Notes: generated by a model not told the origin, from the letters alone. Counted from the stretch's first letter, positions 35,001 to 47,025 are shown. The stretch is 64,000 nt of DNA from Mytilus trossulus (GCF_036588685.1 NC_086375.1:11463916-11527915), one strand, 5' to 3'. Numbers and translations: made by a program.

Positions 35001-38000
35001 GTGCCACTTGAACTATTGACATCATACAACGATTACTTTTCCATTGTGATGTCAGATATTTTGTATTATGACGTCATTTTTAACAAGAACCTTTGTGATG
35101 TCCAGTAATACACCTTATCACTAATCCCAGCTGACCCAGCCGCTTGAACTTTTGACGCATACAACAATCACTTTTCAATTGTGGCGTCAGATATTTTGTC
35201 TTATGACGTCAAAATTTTATTGGAACCTGTGTGATATCTAGTAATAGCCGTCCAATAGCGATAAGGTGTATGGCAGATAGATAGTGGTACAGTGTATTTA
35301 AGTCAACCCAAGGTAATACTCTTGTTCAACATGATGTTGAGATTTTAAATTGACAAATTAAATTTCTAATGAAACATTTTAATTTTCTGTATATTTTTAA
35401 ATTGCTGCTTGCAATTGTTGCACTATGGACAAAATATGAGATTAATTATTATGAGTTTAGGAAATGTTTTAAAAATTTCAAATGCAATTTTTTTTTTGGT
35501 ATTGGTGAAACTTTCCAATCTTATTTTCCAAATGATAAAAACACAGCAAAACTTTCTAAATTTACATTTTATAATTACTGAGTATTGATAAATCATTTAA
35601 GTGCCTGTGTAAACTCTGAGTGGTTCCTTATTCTTGATTGAATATATTTGAAAACTTTAAATTTTAATGCTATATTTTCACAGTGATCATGGTGGTAATG
35701 AATTCTTTATTTATAAAATTATTTTCTGTAAACAATTAGAACTTTCAGAATCAGAGGGAGGTAAGAAAGTTATGAGGGAACTTTTGAAATATGTTGGGTT
35801 TCTGTCATTATATTACTCATAATATATAATGAGTCAGTGTGGCATTCAGAACTACATTCTACTGTAAGCCAACTTATTTTGGCTGATACTTTATTTTACA
35901 TTCAGACCTTTCTAGCCTATTTTGGGTCATTTATTTTCAAGATTTTTTATTTTCTTGATATATTCATACTTAAAGGAAACGCCGCTAATTGTTTGTTTGC
36001 AATATGAATATATTTCATAATTTACATGATTGTTCAAAATTAAAGTTGCAAAACAAATTGCCTGCAAAAATGAGTTGGTTGTTGGTCAACCTAATTAAAG
36101 GACATTGCAGATACAAATATTCCAACCACTTTCTTTGTGTGTTTGTATAAGCTATTGGAATATTTATTTGTTCATTAGAATTTTGTTTCATAATATGAAT
36201 AGTTTATTTTCCTGAAGTTGAACTTGAGCATTTACTCATTTCTGTATTTTGTTTGAGCCATGCCTTGTTGGTTTCAATTTATGAAGTAATATTATGCTCT
36301 TATTTAAATAATTTGAGTGTACTGTAGGTTTTTCATTTAGTATTTTATTGGAAACCTATTACTAATAGTATACAACTTTATATGTGTTTGAATTCAAATT
36401 TAAAGACTTCCGTATGTGACATAATTTTTCGTTTCATGAGGATACATTTTATATAGTCAATTCATGTGAATATTTTCATTTAATTTCAAAATAATTTCCA
36501 TTTAAGTGTTATGATTTAAATGAATAAAAAACCTATATAAATATGAATGGAGGATTATTTTTTTTTACATTAACAGTTACATTTTTACAAACATTCTTGT
36601 ACATTATTTATTGTTCCATGAAATGTTAAAATGAATAAGAATTTCATTATTTTCTGAGTTTATATTTTAAATTTAGTGGAAAAAAGAAGGTTTTTGTATT
36701 TTAACATTCTTTAAAACTGTACAAAAATAGATAACTTCATTTGACATGTTTGATGCCAATGCAATGCAGTGGAAAAAGAAATGAAAAGTGCATTTTGCAA
36801 TGAAATGTCATTGGTATTCACAGTAGAGCATAAAAAAGAATGTGAGCAACAAGAGATTATAAGTGATTTGAAGTTAATTTACAAAAATGATCTACCCAAT
36901 TTGTTATTATTTTTGTTGAATATGTAGAGAAATGAAATAGATAGACATTTATTTCTGATAGACTGGCCTTACACTAGCTACATGTATTTAATACTGCAAA
37001 AGTAGCTAAGCAATTCCAACCAAGGCATTTAATATTGGCTTTTAGAGATATGATGTGAGTTACACACATTATCTTACATCATTCTTGTTCTGTAGACAAA
37101 AATCATAACCATGATAACAACACAGAGAGTAAGTTGCCCTACAATTGTTCTTTTTTTATATTATTTTTTTATTTATAATTATGATTGGTTTTGGAATTTT
37201 TATATTGGTAAATGGTCCATTTTACTTTGAATATCAATTCTTTATTGGGGTTTCAATAAGTTTTATTTTTATGTTTTTTCTTTTGAACCTTTTATTATTT
37301 TGCTTTTATCAGTTTTTATGACTTCTTGGTGCAAAAATCTATGACTTTTACTTACATTTACTTATTAAAGTCAAAGTTTTTTTAGAAATCCAATTCAAAT
37401 TTTTCTTTTTTGACACTTTTATATAAATGAGAGATTGTTTTCTTCTTCTTACGAAAAATCTGTAGCTGTGTGAATTTTCATGTCATAAAATAAAAACTGA
37501 AATTTCTGACAATTTGTCTAAAATGAATAATTATACAGTAAAAAGATGTTGAATGCAAATTCTCCTTTAAATTTATACATTGTGGTGTACTCATTAATTA
37601 CAATTTGTTATCTTAATTGTCATATTGTATGGCCATATTGGAAATTTTGACCTTATAAAAGTCAATAAAAATTTAGGAACATATTTCGTTGCATTAAGTT
37701 CCGTGTAAGCCATCGATTTTAACACAATTCATTAAAACCTCTGGGATAGAAAACTTTGATGTTGTTCTAACCCGTCACTGTCTTGAGAAGACCCTAGAGG
37801 TGTAAAATCTCCGCCTTCCTCGTTGAAACAGCCAGGTGGTAACTCTTTAATTATTGACGATCTCGAGCTCGTTGAGTAAATGCCAGCAATCTTACAGGCC
37901 TGATGGGATGGCTGTTTAAAGCGTGTTATGCATGAATAATTCTCGAGAGAAGGGGTAATTATCATCCCGGATTACTGTCAACTTTCACAATATAATCCTA

Positions 38001-40014
38001 CCGTTAAATGTTATTGGTGTGTATTGCTTATACTGCCTTAAGCTTTTTTCATTTTATCCCATTAATTGCTTTTATGGTATGTTCAAGGTGGATAGTGTTT
38101 TTTTTTCTGATTTTCCTGTGTTTCTACAGGTTACACAGTGTATGGTTATGGGTTATTAAGGATTTATTGCTTTACATGATCATTTTACAATGTTTTATAT
38201 AAAACCACATAAAATATTTTTGTTCATTTTTTGGTTGATTTTTATTAAACTAGAAATAGAAATCTTTTACAGGTTTATTTGGTTTTTTTTGGTCACAAAC
38301 TTGTTTATATGAAACTTTTTCATCCTCTGATGTTTCAAAAACACTTTATATTTTTTTGTTCTGAAATTCTCTATAATTATATATATTTGTATTTCTGAAG
38401 TCTTAATTTTAATTGTGTATAAATTGTAAGTACTTTGTCATATTGTCATATTGTATGGCCATATTGAAAATTTTGACCTTATAAAGTCAATCATAATTTA
38501 GGAACATATTTCGTTGCATTAAGTTCAGTGTTAGCCATCATAAATTTTTTCATTATTAGGAAAAAAAAGGAATTACAATTTTGAGGCGATCCCTTTCTTT
38601 AAAGTTCTCTAGATATTAAAGTTTAAAATTCTTATCTTCTGTTTTCAAGATCCAAATTAAGCTCTGTTTGTTTCTGATCAATTTATATTTCATTCCTTGA
38701 CAATAAACTGATGAATTCAATAAGTTGTGTCATTCCTTCGTCAATGTTCAATTTCTAGATAATTTTTAGAAGACATTCCCTTGAACAGCTGTTTCTCAAA
38801 CCTAGATATATTTGGTAAATATCGGTGGGTTAAAAGACTAGAAAATCATTTGATAGATAATTTTAATTATGTTAATGTTTTACTTTTTAATTGCAACTGA
38901 CATTTAAAACACTGATTTTCATAAGAAAGAAAAGCATTCAATAGGAAAAGTACAACTGTATGCATGATAAATTGCAGCACATTAAACAATTATCTATTTG
39001 ATTGATGTAAGTAAAATTTCAAGGAAGACCGCTTAATTTATTGTTTATTTAACATTTCCAAAACTAATTTTTTATAGAAATATTTTTCCTTAGTCTTTCA
39101 GAAAACAATTTGACAATCCCATCTAGTAATTTGTACATTTTTTATTGTAAAAAACTAATTGAATAGAAAATGAAAAAGCACAAAATAATTAGAATAACAT
39201 TAATTAAACAAAAAAAGGAATGATCTTTAAATTATATGCAGCTTTACAAATGTAAAGCCAATGTCAGTGTAGGACCCCTGCTTTCATTTTGGTAAAGAGT
39301 TAAAATTTAAAAAAGAAATAAAAAAAACTAATGAGTAACATTTAAAAAAAAGTACTTGTACCATTAATATTAAAGTAATATTGAAATATTTAAAAAGTCA
39401 AATAGTAACATTGAAAAAAAATTAAAATAACTTTCAAGAAATTAAAAATTTAAAAGTAACATTTAAAAATTATTAAAAAGTAACATTTAGAAATTTAAAA
39501 AGTAACATTTAGAACTTGAAAAAGTAACATTTAGAAATTAAAAAATAACATTAAGAAATTTAAGTAATAAAAGTAATAGTTTGAAATTTAAAAAGAAAAA
39601 AGAAACATTGAATAGTTAAATAGTCAAAATGATACTTTATAAAGTTAAAAATTAGAATTTCAATTCCAAAGGTCATCTACAGGTAACTCGCTGTAGCTTT
39701 GAAGAAGAAATCAAATTATAATGGCCTAGTAGAAGTAAATGAGTAGTGTAAATGTAGTTAAATATGAATATAAATATATATTTCCAGAAGACGAAGGAAA
39801 GGGAGAAGGTGAACATGGCGCCGGAGAAGGAAAAGAAAATCACCAGAAAACACCACCTAAAGTTTACACTGACGAGGAATTGACTAGTATTATAGATATG
39901 GTGATGAAAGAAGATGATCTCAATGACGATGGTTATATAGAATACTTTGAATTTGTAACGGCACAGAGAAAAGCTAAAGAAGGGGGAGATAATAAGGCGC
40001 CGCCGCCAGCTTAA
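32022..40014 (+). CDS. MCFD2: MCFD2-like secreted EF-hand protein with Gln-rich extension
   Basis: MCFD2 is the soluble luminal partner of the lectin LMAN1/ERGIC-53 in ER-to-Golgi cargo export. Constitutive coding exons: 32022-32425, 34198-34355, 39788-40014 (262 residues). A signal peptide ([16 protein letters not shown]) is followed by about 110 residues dominated by Gln, Gly, Asn and Pro (to about 125). The MCFD2 core follows: NVHDREHIKEHL across the first splice junction, [19 protein letters not shown] with EF-hand loop 1 (Asp1, Asp3, Asn5, Asp9, Glu12), an acidic linker, and EF-hand loop 2 in [12 protein letters not shown]. The tail ends PPPA. Human MCFD2 (146 residues) lacks the Gln-rich block. 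The ATG is 9 nt inside an exon preceded by 'acattacag', so a non-coding 5' exon probably lies upstream. Three phase-matched microexons sit in the last intron. CGREF1 is a related alternative, but the match to MCFD2 is closer. Confidence 0.88.
32677..33939. mobile_element. Bivalve repeat with terminal hairpins, Helitron-like 3' end (MCFD2 intron)
   Basis: The left end is a hairpin, 'agctcacctggccc' paired with 'gggccaagtgagct'. The right end is 'ggctctttagagcct' followed at once by CTAG (33936-33939), which fits the Helitron hairpin-plus-CTRR pattern. The interior has a tandem duplication of about 497 bp starting at 32754 and 33251 ('aaatcttctcctctgaaac', 'aaatgtgtggcgtgacc'), and a partial third copy after 33740. 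No protein is encoded. Confidence 0.75.
34952..35271. mobile_element. MITE with internal duplication (MCFD2 intron)
   Basis: The left end 'atacaccttattgctattt' is inverted at the right as 'atagcgataaggtgtat'. The interior holds two tandem modules of about 130 bp, each with 'cttgaac(t/t)ttga', 'gcgtcagatattttgt'-like text and 'ttatgacgtcaaa'-like text. Confidence 0.8.
35740..35760 (+). CDS. MCFD2: Candidate 21-nt cassette microexon of MCFD2
   Basis: Bounded by 'aacaattag' and 'gtaagaaag', a strong donor. Length is 21 nt in phase 1-1, so it can be included or skipped without changing the frame. It would add ELSESEG between the EF-hands, matching the acidic character of the linker. Confidence 0.5.
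36770..36787 (+). CDS. MCFD2: Candidate 18-nt cassette microexon of MCFD2
   Basis: Bounded by 'caatgcag' and 'gtgcat'. Length is 18 nt in phase 1-1 and it would add VEKEMK. The pyrimidine tract and donor are weak, so this is the least certain of the three. Confidence 0.25.
37096..37128 (+). CDS. MCFD2: Candidate 33-nt cassette microexon of MCFD2
   Basis: Bounded by 'cttgttctgtag' and 'gtaagttgcc', both good splice signals. Length is 33 nt in phase 1-1 and it would add an Asn/His-rich [11 protein letters not shown] segment to the inter-EF-hand linker. Confidence 0.5.
37616..37720 (+). repeat. 105-bp direct repeat, copy 1 (MCFD2 intron)
   Basis: Shares 'catattgtatggccatatt', 'gaacatatttcgttgcatta' and 'agttc(c/a)gtgt' with 38440-38540. 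The two copies bracket the coding-like stretch at 37732-37965. Confidence 0.8.
37732..37965 (-). CDS. Unidentified 77-residue open frame in MCFD2 intron
   Basis: This minus-strand frame is locally richer in GC and looks protein-like (for example [20 protein letters not shown] and [20 protein letters not shown]). It starts at an ATG at 37965 and has no internal stop. I do not recognise the family. It could be a nested small gene, an exon on the minus strand, or the 3' end of an inserted cDNA; the flanking 105-bp direct repeats favour a local rearrangement. Confidence 0.3.
   Translation of the reverse strand: MIITPSLENYSCITRFKQPSHQACKIAGIYSTSSRSSIIKELPPGCFNEEGGDFTPLGSSQDSDGLEQHQSFLSQRF
38440..38540 (+). 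repeat. 105-bp direct repeat, copy 2 (MCFD2 intron)
   Basis: See copy 1 at 37616-37720; differs by a few substitutions and small gaps. Confidence 0.8.
39330..39625. repeat. Degenerate AT-rich tandem repeat
   Basis: Variants of 'aaaaagtaacatttagaaattt' follow one another with a period of about 20-21 bp, ending about 160 bp before the last MCFD2 exon. Confidence 0.7.
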
Positions 40015-42140
40015 AGACTGTCGTTTTGAAAGTTTTTGTACCTTAGGCCTGTTTTTTATAATCTATTTGGCATTTCAGATCTGATATGGAGAATTTTTTA
40101 TTCAAAAATTAAGGAACTAAAATACGCAAAGTTAAAGAATGGGGGAAATTGATCATTAATGTTTGTTTGTAATAATGAAAATCTTTTTTGTTTAAATTAT
40201 GAATGTTATATGATACCTGCCACCTACAAATCCATCCCCTTTTAATGTTAATTTTGATCTTCTATTCTTTAATATGAGAAAGACTGAAAATGAAATGTAT
40301 AACTGCTACTTATCTTTAATACCTGTAGAACACTTTATTTCACAGGCCTTTCTTTAATTCATTATTTTTTTTCACTGGCCTTTCTTCTATTAGTTAGCAG
40401 GGTGGTAGGTTTGTAGTGTTTAGTTTTCAGGAAAGTATTTTTGTATACTGCTTGTTAAAAGGTCACAGAAAATTTAGTTGCTATGATCTTTTCTTATTTT
40501 GAATTGAAAAATAAAAGTTGTTTGTTCATGTCTGTTTATGATAGAACACAAATGCTACTTGTATTAAATTCACAAATAATACTATAAATGGACTTAAATT
40601 TAATCTTTATATTGGTCTTATTTTTTTTATAGAAAAATGCATGTTTATTTGATACATAGACCTGTATGCTAAATTTTTATCTACATTTTGATTTTTCTTT
40701 GACTTTTTGTATCATGATCTGAGCACTGTAAAAATTTTAAATATTTTTTTTTTGCATAATTTTATATTCTTATTGTATCTAGGGCAATTAAAAAAAGATA
40801 TTCATTGATGTAATTTATTTGTGAGTTGCATGAATGAATTGTTTGGAAAATTTGATGTTATAAATGTTACTTGGACGTTTGAAAAAGTCTGTCCAAATGA
40901 AGCAATTTTATGGTATTATATTGTAGTATTATCTTTGGTGATCTGAAGAAATCCACTAAAACACTTATAAAGATATTTTTATAAATCTCTTCTTTTACAA
41001 ATGAAGTGCTATTTTGTGCTGAATTTTGTTCTTTACTATGTAAGCTTTAATAGTGTATGTGCATGAAATAATAGCCACTGGATGTTAAGCAATCAACAAT
41101 CAATTTAATTTAATCTCTTGTTATGCTCCACTTGCTTGAAAGAGGGATATTGTTGAGAGTTATATATTTCTTGTAAATCATAAATATACTAATTATGTAT
41201 AAGGAGTCTTCACAAATAATATTTAACATGTTAAAGGTATCCCTAGTCACCTCAAGTTATACCTTATTTATAAATTTTTTAATAATTAGAAAACATCTAT
41301 TATTTTTTTGCTTGATTTGTTGATAATTTCAGGAAATGCAAAATGTTTCTGTTTGTAATGATGCAGAATTTCATAGTTAGCAAAATCAAAATGAACTAAT
41401 AAGGTGATCTTGGGTAAGTTAGTAGTACTGTAAACTCATTGTGTGAGTTTAGTATTGCAATTTTGGAAGTATTGACAAAAATGGCAGGTTAATAGTTGTG
41501 TTTATTGGAAAACAGATTTATGTATCAGATATGAGAATGTGATTACTTATTATTGCAACTCTCATCATCCAGTCACATTATTTGCATTTATAAAAACATC
41601 GCAATAGCATTCAGATTTACAGTATCTGTTTTAAAAAATTGGAAGTTTAGGGACATAGTCCTGCAATAGATTTTATAATGCAGCATAGATACACAGTTGA
41701 TTAAAACAGTAGATTTCTTATTTTTATAACAATTTATAAGTAATTAAGTAGTCTTTTTTAAATATTATAGTCCAAAGCTCAAAGTTGAATTAGATTAATT
41801 TTTTCAAAATGTTGCACAAAATCTCAACCTTCAAATGCAAAGTTATTAATTGATTGGTCAAATTTACATTCTAAATAATCTTGGCTTTAGAAATAAAACA
41901 AAAGGATGTTATTATGAACCTATTTGAAGATTTTTCAGTTTCCCATGCCTATGATAGATCAGCATCAAATACCTAATAATGATGCTGACCAAAGATTTGA
42001 AAGTATGTCTAAATAAACTCATCATAGATAACAGGACTAAATTTTATATACTAGTGAAAAGTTCAATTCTTGTTCATATCTTTTCCAATCTTTATATAAA
42101 ATAAAATCAATAAATATTTGAATTGATTGATTTTTGCTCA
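40015..42140 (+). other. MCFD2 3' untranslated region and downstream AT-rich DNA
   Basis: No further coding signal after the stop. Possible polyadenylation signals AATAAA occur near 40508 and in a cluster around 42100. Which is used cannot be decided from sequence alone. Confidence 0.4.
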
Positions 42141-42869
42141 TCTTTATAGAAACATTCCATTTTTGTGTCATCTGTAAAAGTTGTTGTAGAAAAACAAAGT
42201 GATTCTACATTCCCTTTAAAATATCCCAAACAGTTATTTTTATTTGTGACATAATTTCATTGAGACATCTATAAATTTTTCTCATGGAATTTCAAGAAAA
42301 TTGGACAGAAGTTTCTTTCTCAAAAGACCCAAAGGAAAATTTAGATTTTTTTTTTGTGTTTTACATAATTTCATACATTATATAATCTTTAATGAATTTG
42401 ATTTTATAACAATATTTGAAATAGATGTATAATTCATGGTTTATTATTGGATGATTTTAAAGATGGATATTTTACTTTGTTAATATAAAAATTAAAATAT
42501 TAGTTTAAACAGTATTTATTAATGAAAAATTACAAGAATAAAATTATTTCAATGCAACATGAAGTTCAAATATGGGATTCTGAAACAAGTTTGGAAAAAC
42601 TTTTATAATCTGTCTCCCAAATATTAGCAATACCATTGTGATGAGTTCTTAATGAGAGACGATTCACAGGGGTGTATTGATTAAGTATATTCACTACATT
42701 TCCCAGACATAGCCTTATTTATTTTGATTGTTTGACATAATTATTAGCTATTGTTCTTTTTATGCTCATTATACCAAATCATTGTGCAATTGATATATAT
42801 GTGGTGGAAGTATGGTATTGTAAAAGTTTTTAATAAATGGAGAGATATATTTGTAAACTTATTTTTCGT

Positions 42870-43360
42870 CTTGTATATGTTATCAAGATATGCCAGAGAA
42901 AACAAAGGGATAGTCAAACTCATAACTAGAAAGTGGACTGACAATGTCATGGCAAAAATTGACAACAAATAAAACAGTCCTCTAAACACAACATGCCTCC
43001 GGGTGCGGGAATTTCTTACTGCATTGAAGACCTGTTGTTGACCTTCTGCTGTTGTCTGCTTTATAGTTGGGTTGTTGTCTCTTTGACACATTCCCCATTT
43101 CAATTCTCAATTTTATTACCAAAATTAAGCAACTGAGCATCAGGAATTCTACCAAAAAAACAGGGATGATCTCAAGGGCTTTAGTAGGTAAGCAGATTCT
43201 GCTCTATGTGTGGCAACTGTCATGTTAATGATGTTAGAAAAAACACAGTCTTATTTGGTAGGTCACATTATAAAAGAGAATATAGATATAAAAAAGAAGA
43301 TGTGGTATGATTGCCAATGAGATAACTCTCCATAAGAGACCAAAATGACACAAAAATTAA
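42870..43360. repeat. Composite of dispersed repeats
   Basis: Contains 'aagggatagtcaaactcata' (reverse of the 590-1000 family), 'tcgggttgttgtctctttg'-type text at 43000-43110 (family of 17590-17965), 'gggatgatctcaagggc' with 'ggtaagcagattctgctc' (43160-43210), and a reverse copy of the 'gagagttatctcattggcaatc' family at 43285-43360. Confidence 0.7.
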
Positions 43361-44049
43361 CAGCTATTGGTCACTAGTCCTTCAACAATGGACAATAAAA
43401 CCCATAGGTTTATCTAAGTATTTAGGGAACATGGTGAGATAATCAAACAAGGGGATTGCCAAACCAATAAACCTAAATCTAAATGATAAATAAACAGACA
43501 ATAACAAAAACTACGATAAGCACATCTAAAAGACAGTCCCGTCCAGTGACAAAAACACCAATATCTATAGCAAATAACACTGTTCAACAACACACAAATG
43601 TCTAGGCAAAACCAATCAATCAATCAATCAATATAGGCAATATGTAAAGATGAATATTAATCTAAAAGTAGATCAGAATCTGGTAAAAAATACAGATCAA
43701 ATACCTACCTTTAAAACTAAATTCCCTGGAGTAATAGAACTTTCACAGTAAACAAAAGAATAGAGTTAATTCTTCATAGATACCAGGATGAAATTTTGTA
43801 ATTACGCCAGACGCTCAAATCTAAAATAGTTAAAAAGGCCAAATAAAGTACAAAGTTTAAGAGCATTGAGGAATTCCTACAAGTTTTGCCAAATACAGCT
43901 AAGACAGTTTATTCCTGAGACAGAAAGCACACCAATACAATCCTGCATTTATGTGCTTTATTTTACATTAAAACGTTTGTTTTTTCTTCTTCTGTGAATA
44001 CCAATCAACCATTTTACCTGATTTCAAAGAACACATATAAACAGATCCA

Positions 44050-45830
44050 TCGAATTGCAGAGAACGCAAAAACATGTATGCCATTGAGTTGCAAAGAATA
44101 GCAATGAACACAATTAAGCTATTTCTAGCCATTTTATTGACTTGCTTTGAACATCAATTATTCATTTTGTCAACTTGCAAAGGACAAAAGAACAAAAGAA
44201 CACATTTTAATCGTTTTATAGAGCTTCCAAAGCACCATTTAACCATTTTATCAACTTTTAAAGAACATAAACATTAACCATTTTATCGACTATCAAGGAT
44301 ACGAAAATCAGCTGGTGTATCAAATTGCAATAATCACCAATTACCCATTGTATTGACTTGCGATGTGCATCAATTTGACATTTGACCAACTAGCAAAGAC
44401 TTGCAAAGTGCAACAGTTAACCGTTTTATCGATTTTCAAGAAACTAAAAAACATCAATTATTTTATATTTTTTTATCGACTTGCAAAAACACCAATTTGC
44501 CATTTAGTTAACATGTAAAGAATACCATTAAACCATTCAATTGAAAAGTTAAAAGCACCAAACATCTAGAAACTATTGGCATTTTATTAACCGTCATTTC
44601 GACTTGTAAAGAACACCAATCTACTGTTTTACCAATTTGCAAAGAGGACCAATAAACTATTTCATTGATCTGCAAACAATGCACCCTGTTATCAACATGA
44701 ACACCAATTGACTATTTTATTGATTTATAAAGAACGCCAATCTGCCATTTTTACGAGTTGTAAAAAGAACACAAGTTCAACTTATTATTAAACTTACAAA
44801 TACTACCGATTGAACATATTATCGACTTACAAAGTGCATACATTAGCCATTCGATTGACCAGCAAAGAACACCAAGAAGCCAATTGATTGACCAGCAAAG
44901 AAAAACCAATCTTCCATTTCATTGACTTGCAAAGAACACCAAGGAGCCAATTGGTTGACTTGCAAAGAACACCAATCTTCTATTTTATATATTGACTTGC
45001 AAAGAACACCAAGGAACCATTTTATTGACTTGCAAAGAACAACAAATAACCATTTTATTGACTCGCAAAGAACACCAAAGAACCATTTTATTAACTTGCA
45101 AAGAACATCAACCTTCCATTTGATTGGCCAGCAAAGAACACCAATCTTCCATTTTTATCGACTTGCAAAGTGCATACATTAGCCATTTGATTGACCAGCA
45201 AAGAACACCAAGGAGCCAATTGGTTGACTTGCAAAGAACACCAATCTTCTATTTTATATATTGACTTGCAAAGAACACCAAGGAACCATTTTATTGACTT
45301 GCAAAGAACAACAAATAACCATTTTATTGACTCGCAAAGAACACCAAAGAACCATTTTATTAACTTGCAAAGAACATCAACCTTCCATTTGATTGGCCAG
45401 CAAAGAACACCAATCTTCCATTTTTATCGACTTGCAAAGTGCATACATTAGCCATTTGATTGACCAGCAAAGAACACCAAGGAGCCAATTGATTGACGAG
45501 CAAAGAAAACTAATCTTCTATTTTATTGACTTGCAAAGAACACCAAGGAGCCAATTGATTGACGAGCAAAGAACACCAATCTGCTATTTTATTGACTTGC
45601 AAAGAACACCTATCTTCCATTTCATTTAACTTGCAAAGAACATCTATTTTCCATTTCATGGACTCGCAAAGAACACCAAGGAGCCATTTTATTGACTTGC
45701 AAAGAACACCAACTGCAAAGAGCCATTTTATTGACTACAAACACTTATTAGCCATTTTTCGACTTGCAAAGAATACAAATTAGCCCTTTTATCGACTTCC
45801 AAAGAACACCAATAGTTATTGCATCTTGAT
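44050..45830 (+). repeat. Minisatellite, about 33-34 bp unit, with 269-bp higher-order repeat
   Basis: Repeats of the form 'ttgacttgcaaagaacacca' followed by 'aggagccattttat'. Copies are degenerate at the left and most regular from 44850 to 45800. A 269-bp block starting near 44928 is repeated almost exactly from 45197 and its start recurs near 45466. The open frames across it (two of 86 codons with nearly the same sequence) are by-products of the repeat. Confidence 0.9.
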
Positions 45831-45919
45831 CTTTGTTGATACCTTTAGTGCAAACACCAACTATTTATTAATGACAACCACTTTCTTAAAGGCTTTAGAA
45901 TTGTACAGAGAATGAATTT

Positions 45920-46065
45920 TGGATTTCATTGCTTTTCAACTTTCAACTTGTTTGGCTTTATAACTATTTTGATATGAGCGTCACTGATGAGTCTTGTGTA
46001 GACGAAACGTGCGTCTGGCGTACTAAATTATAACCCTGGTACCTTTGATAATGAGGATGATAACT
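45920..46065 (+). repeat. Dispersed repeat carrying the hammerhead motif
   Basis: Text from 'tcaacttgtttggctttata' through 'taaccctggtacctttgata' has the form of a conserved bivalve repeat that I recall. Only one copy lies in this window, so the limits are uncertain. Confidence 0.5.
45978..46021 (+). ncRNA. Hammerhead ribozyme motif (type I, minimal stem III)
   Basis: All conserved core elements are present in order: stem I 5' strand GCGUCA (45978-45983), CUGAUGA (45984-45990), stem II GUCU/AGAC with a UGUGU loop (45991-46003), GAAA (46004-46007), a very short stem III capped by about four bases, the GUC cleavage triplet (46013-46015), and the stem I 3' strand UGGCGU (46016-46021), which pairs over six positions including two G-U. 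Such small hammerheads are known in metazoan retrozymes and Penelope-like elements. The surrounding text (about 45920-46065) looks like the end of a dispersed repeat. Cleavage is predicted after C46015. Confidence 0.8.
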
Positions 46066-47025
46066 ATTTAGTTAATTTTGATATGTTTTGTCTATTATGT
46101 GAACATCCTTTTCCAGATAATTGTTCATTAACCATCAAACCAAAAACATATTTATATACTTTTTTTTTCAATTTTATCCTATTGTTGGCTAAATGATTAA
46201 ACACATAATTTCAGTCTTTTCACATTTTTTATTATGTTGTGCAGACTGCACCACAACAGTAATACTGAGTTTGGTTTTACCAATAGCTGAAATATAAATA
46301 TCAATATTTACAATAATTTATATATACAATATCCGTTATTATGGCACAAAGCCAGATTCACCAGCGTCATATGGCAAAATGGTGTTCATTTATAAACAAC
46401 ATGCAGAAACTGTCTCCCTAATTATTCAAAACATTCTGTGGATTTATCTTCTTCTGTGAACATAAATTTTTCCACGTGGTTTAGTCCTTAATATCTATTT
46501 AATCGAAGTTGCCTTCAAAAAGCTTCTGCAAATTTCACTACTTCAAGTTTGAAGCCTGTAGTTTGCATCTATACAAAAATCCAAGGAAATCTGCATCAAT
46601 TTAGAAAGTCTTGCAAAATTGGTTTTGATTTAAACCAATGAATAGCTTCAATTAAACATACTCTTGAAGTTAAGTGTGTCTATCATATGTTCTATTCGGA
46701 ATTTCTTGGTTTTCCTTTCCATGATATGACAAAGCAGGTTTCTAGGTGTGAGTCCTTGGCTATGACTTATTTCTCGGCAGACGACTGCTTTAACAGAAAC
46801 TGGACAGTGATCTCAGAATACAAACGGTACTTCCAATGCAGGATTTTCCAAATTGATTTGAATATCTTACAGATATTGATGAATCTATATAATTTAAGAT
46901 AAATCTTTCAGACTAGACGATAATCATGTTCATTTCATAGTTATAATATAATGTCAGCACTTTTGATGATGATGAAGCAACGGTTGCCCTCCTTAATGGT
47001 CCATTTTTCCTGATTCTGACTCTAG

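Noticed and set aside
35369-35581. A 70-codon frame in the MCFD2 intron.
   Set aside because: Lys/Phe/Asn-rich composition simply reflects AT-rich DNA.
44922-45451. Two 86-codon open frames with nearly the same protein, as a tandem gene pair.
   Set aside because: They are translations of the 33-34-bp minisatellite; the 269-bp offset is the higher-order repeat.
44050-45830. Evenly spaced repeats resembling a CRISPR array.
   Set aside because: This is animal DNA; the whole unit repeats without unique spacers, and no cas genes are present.
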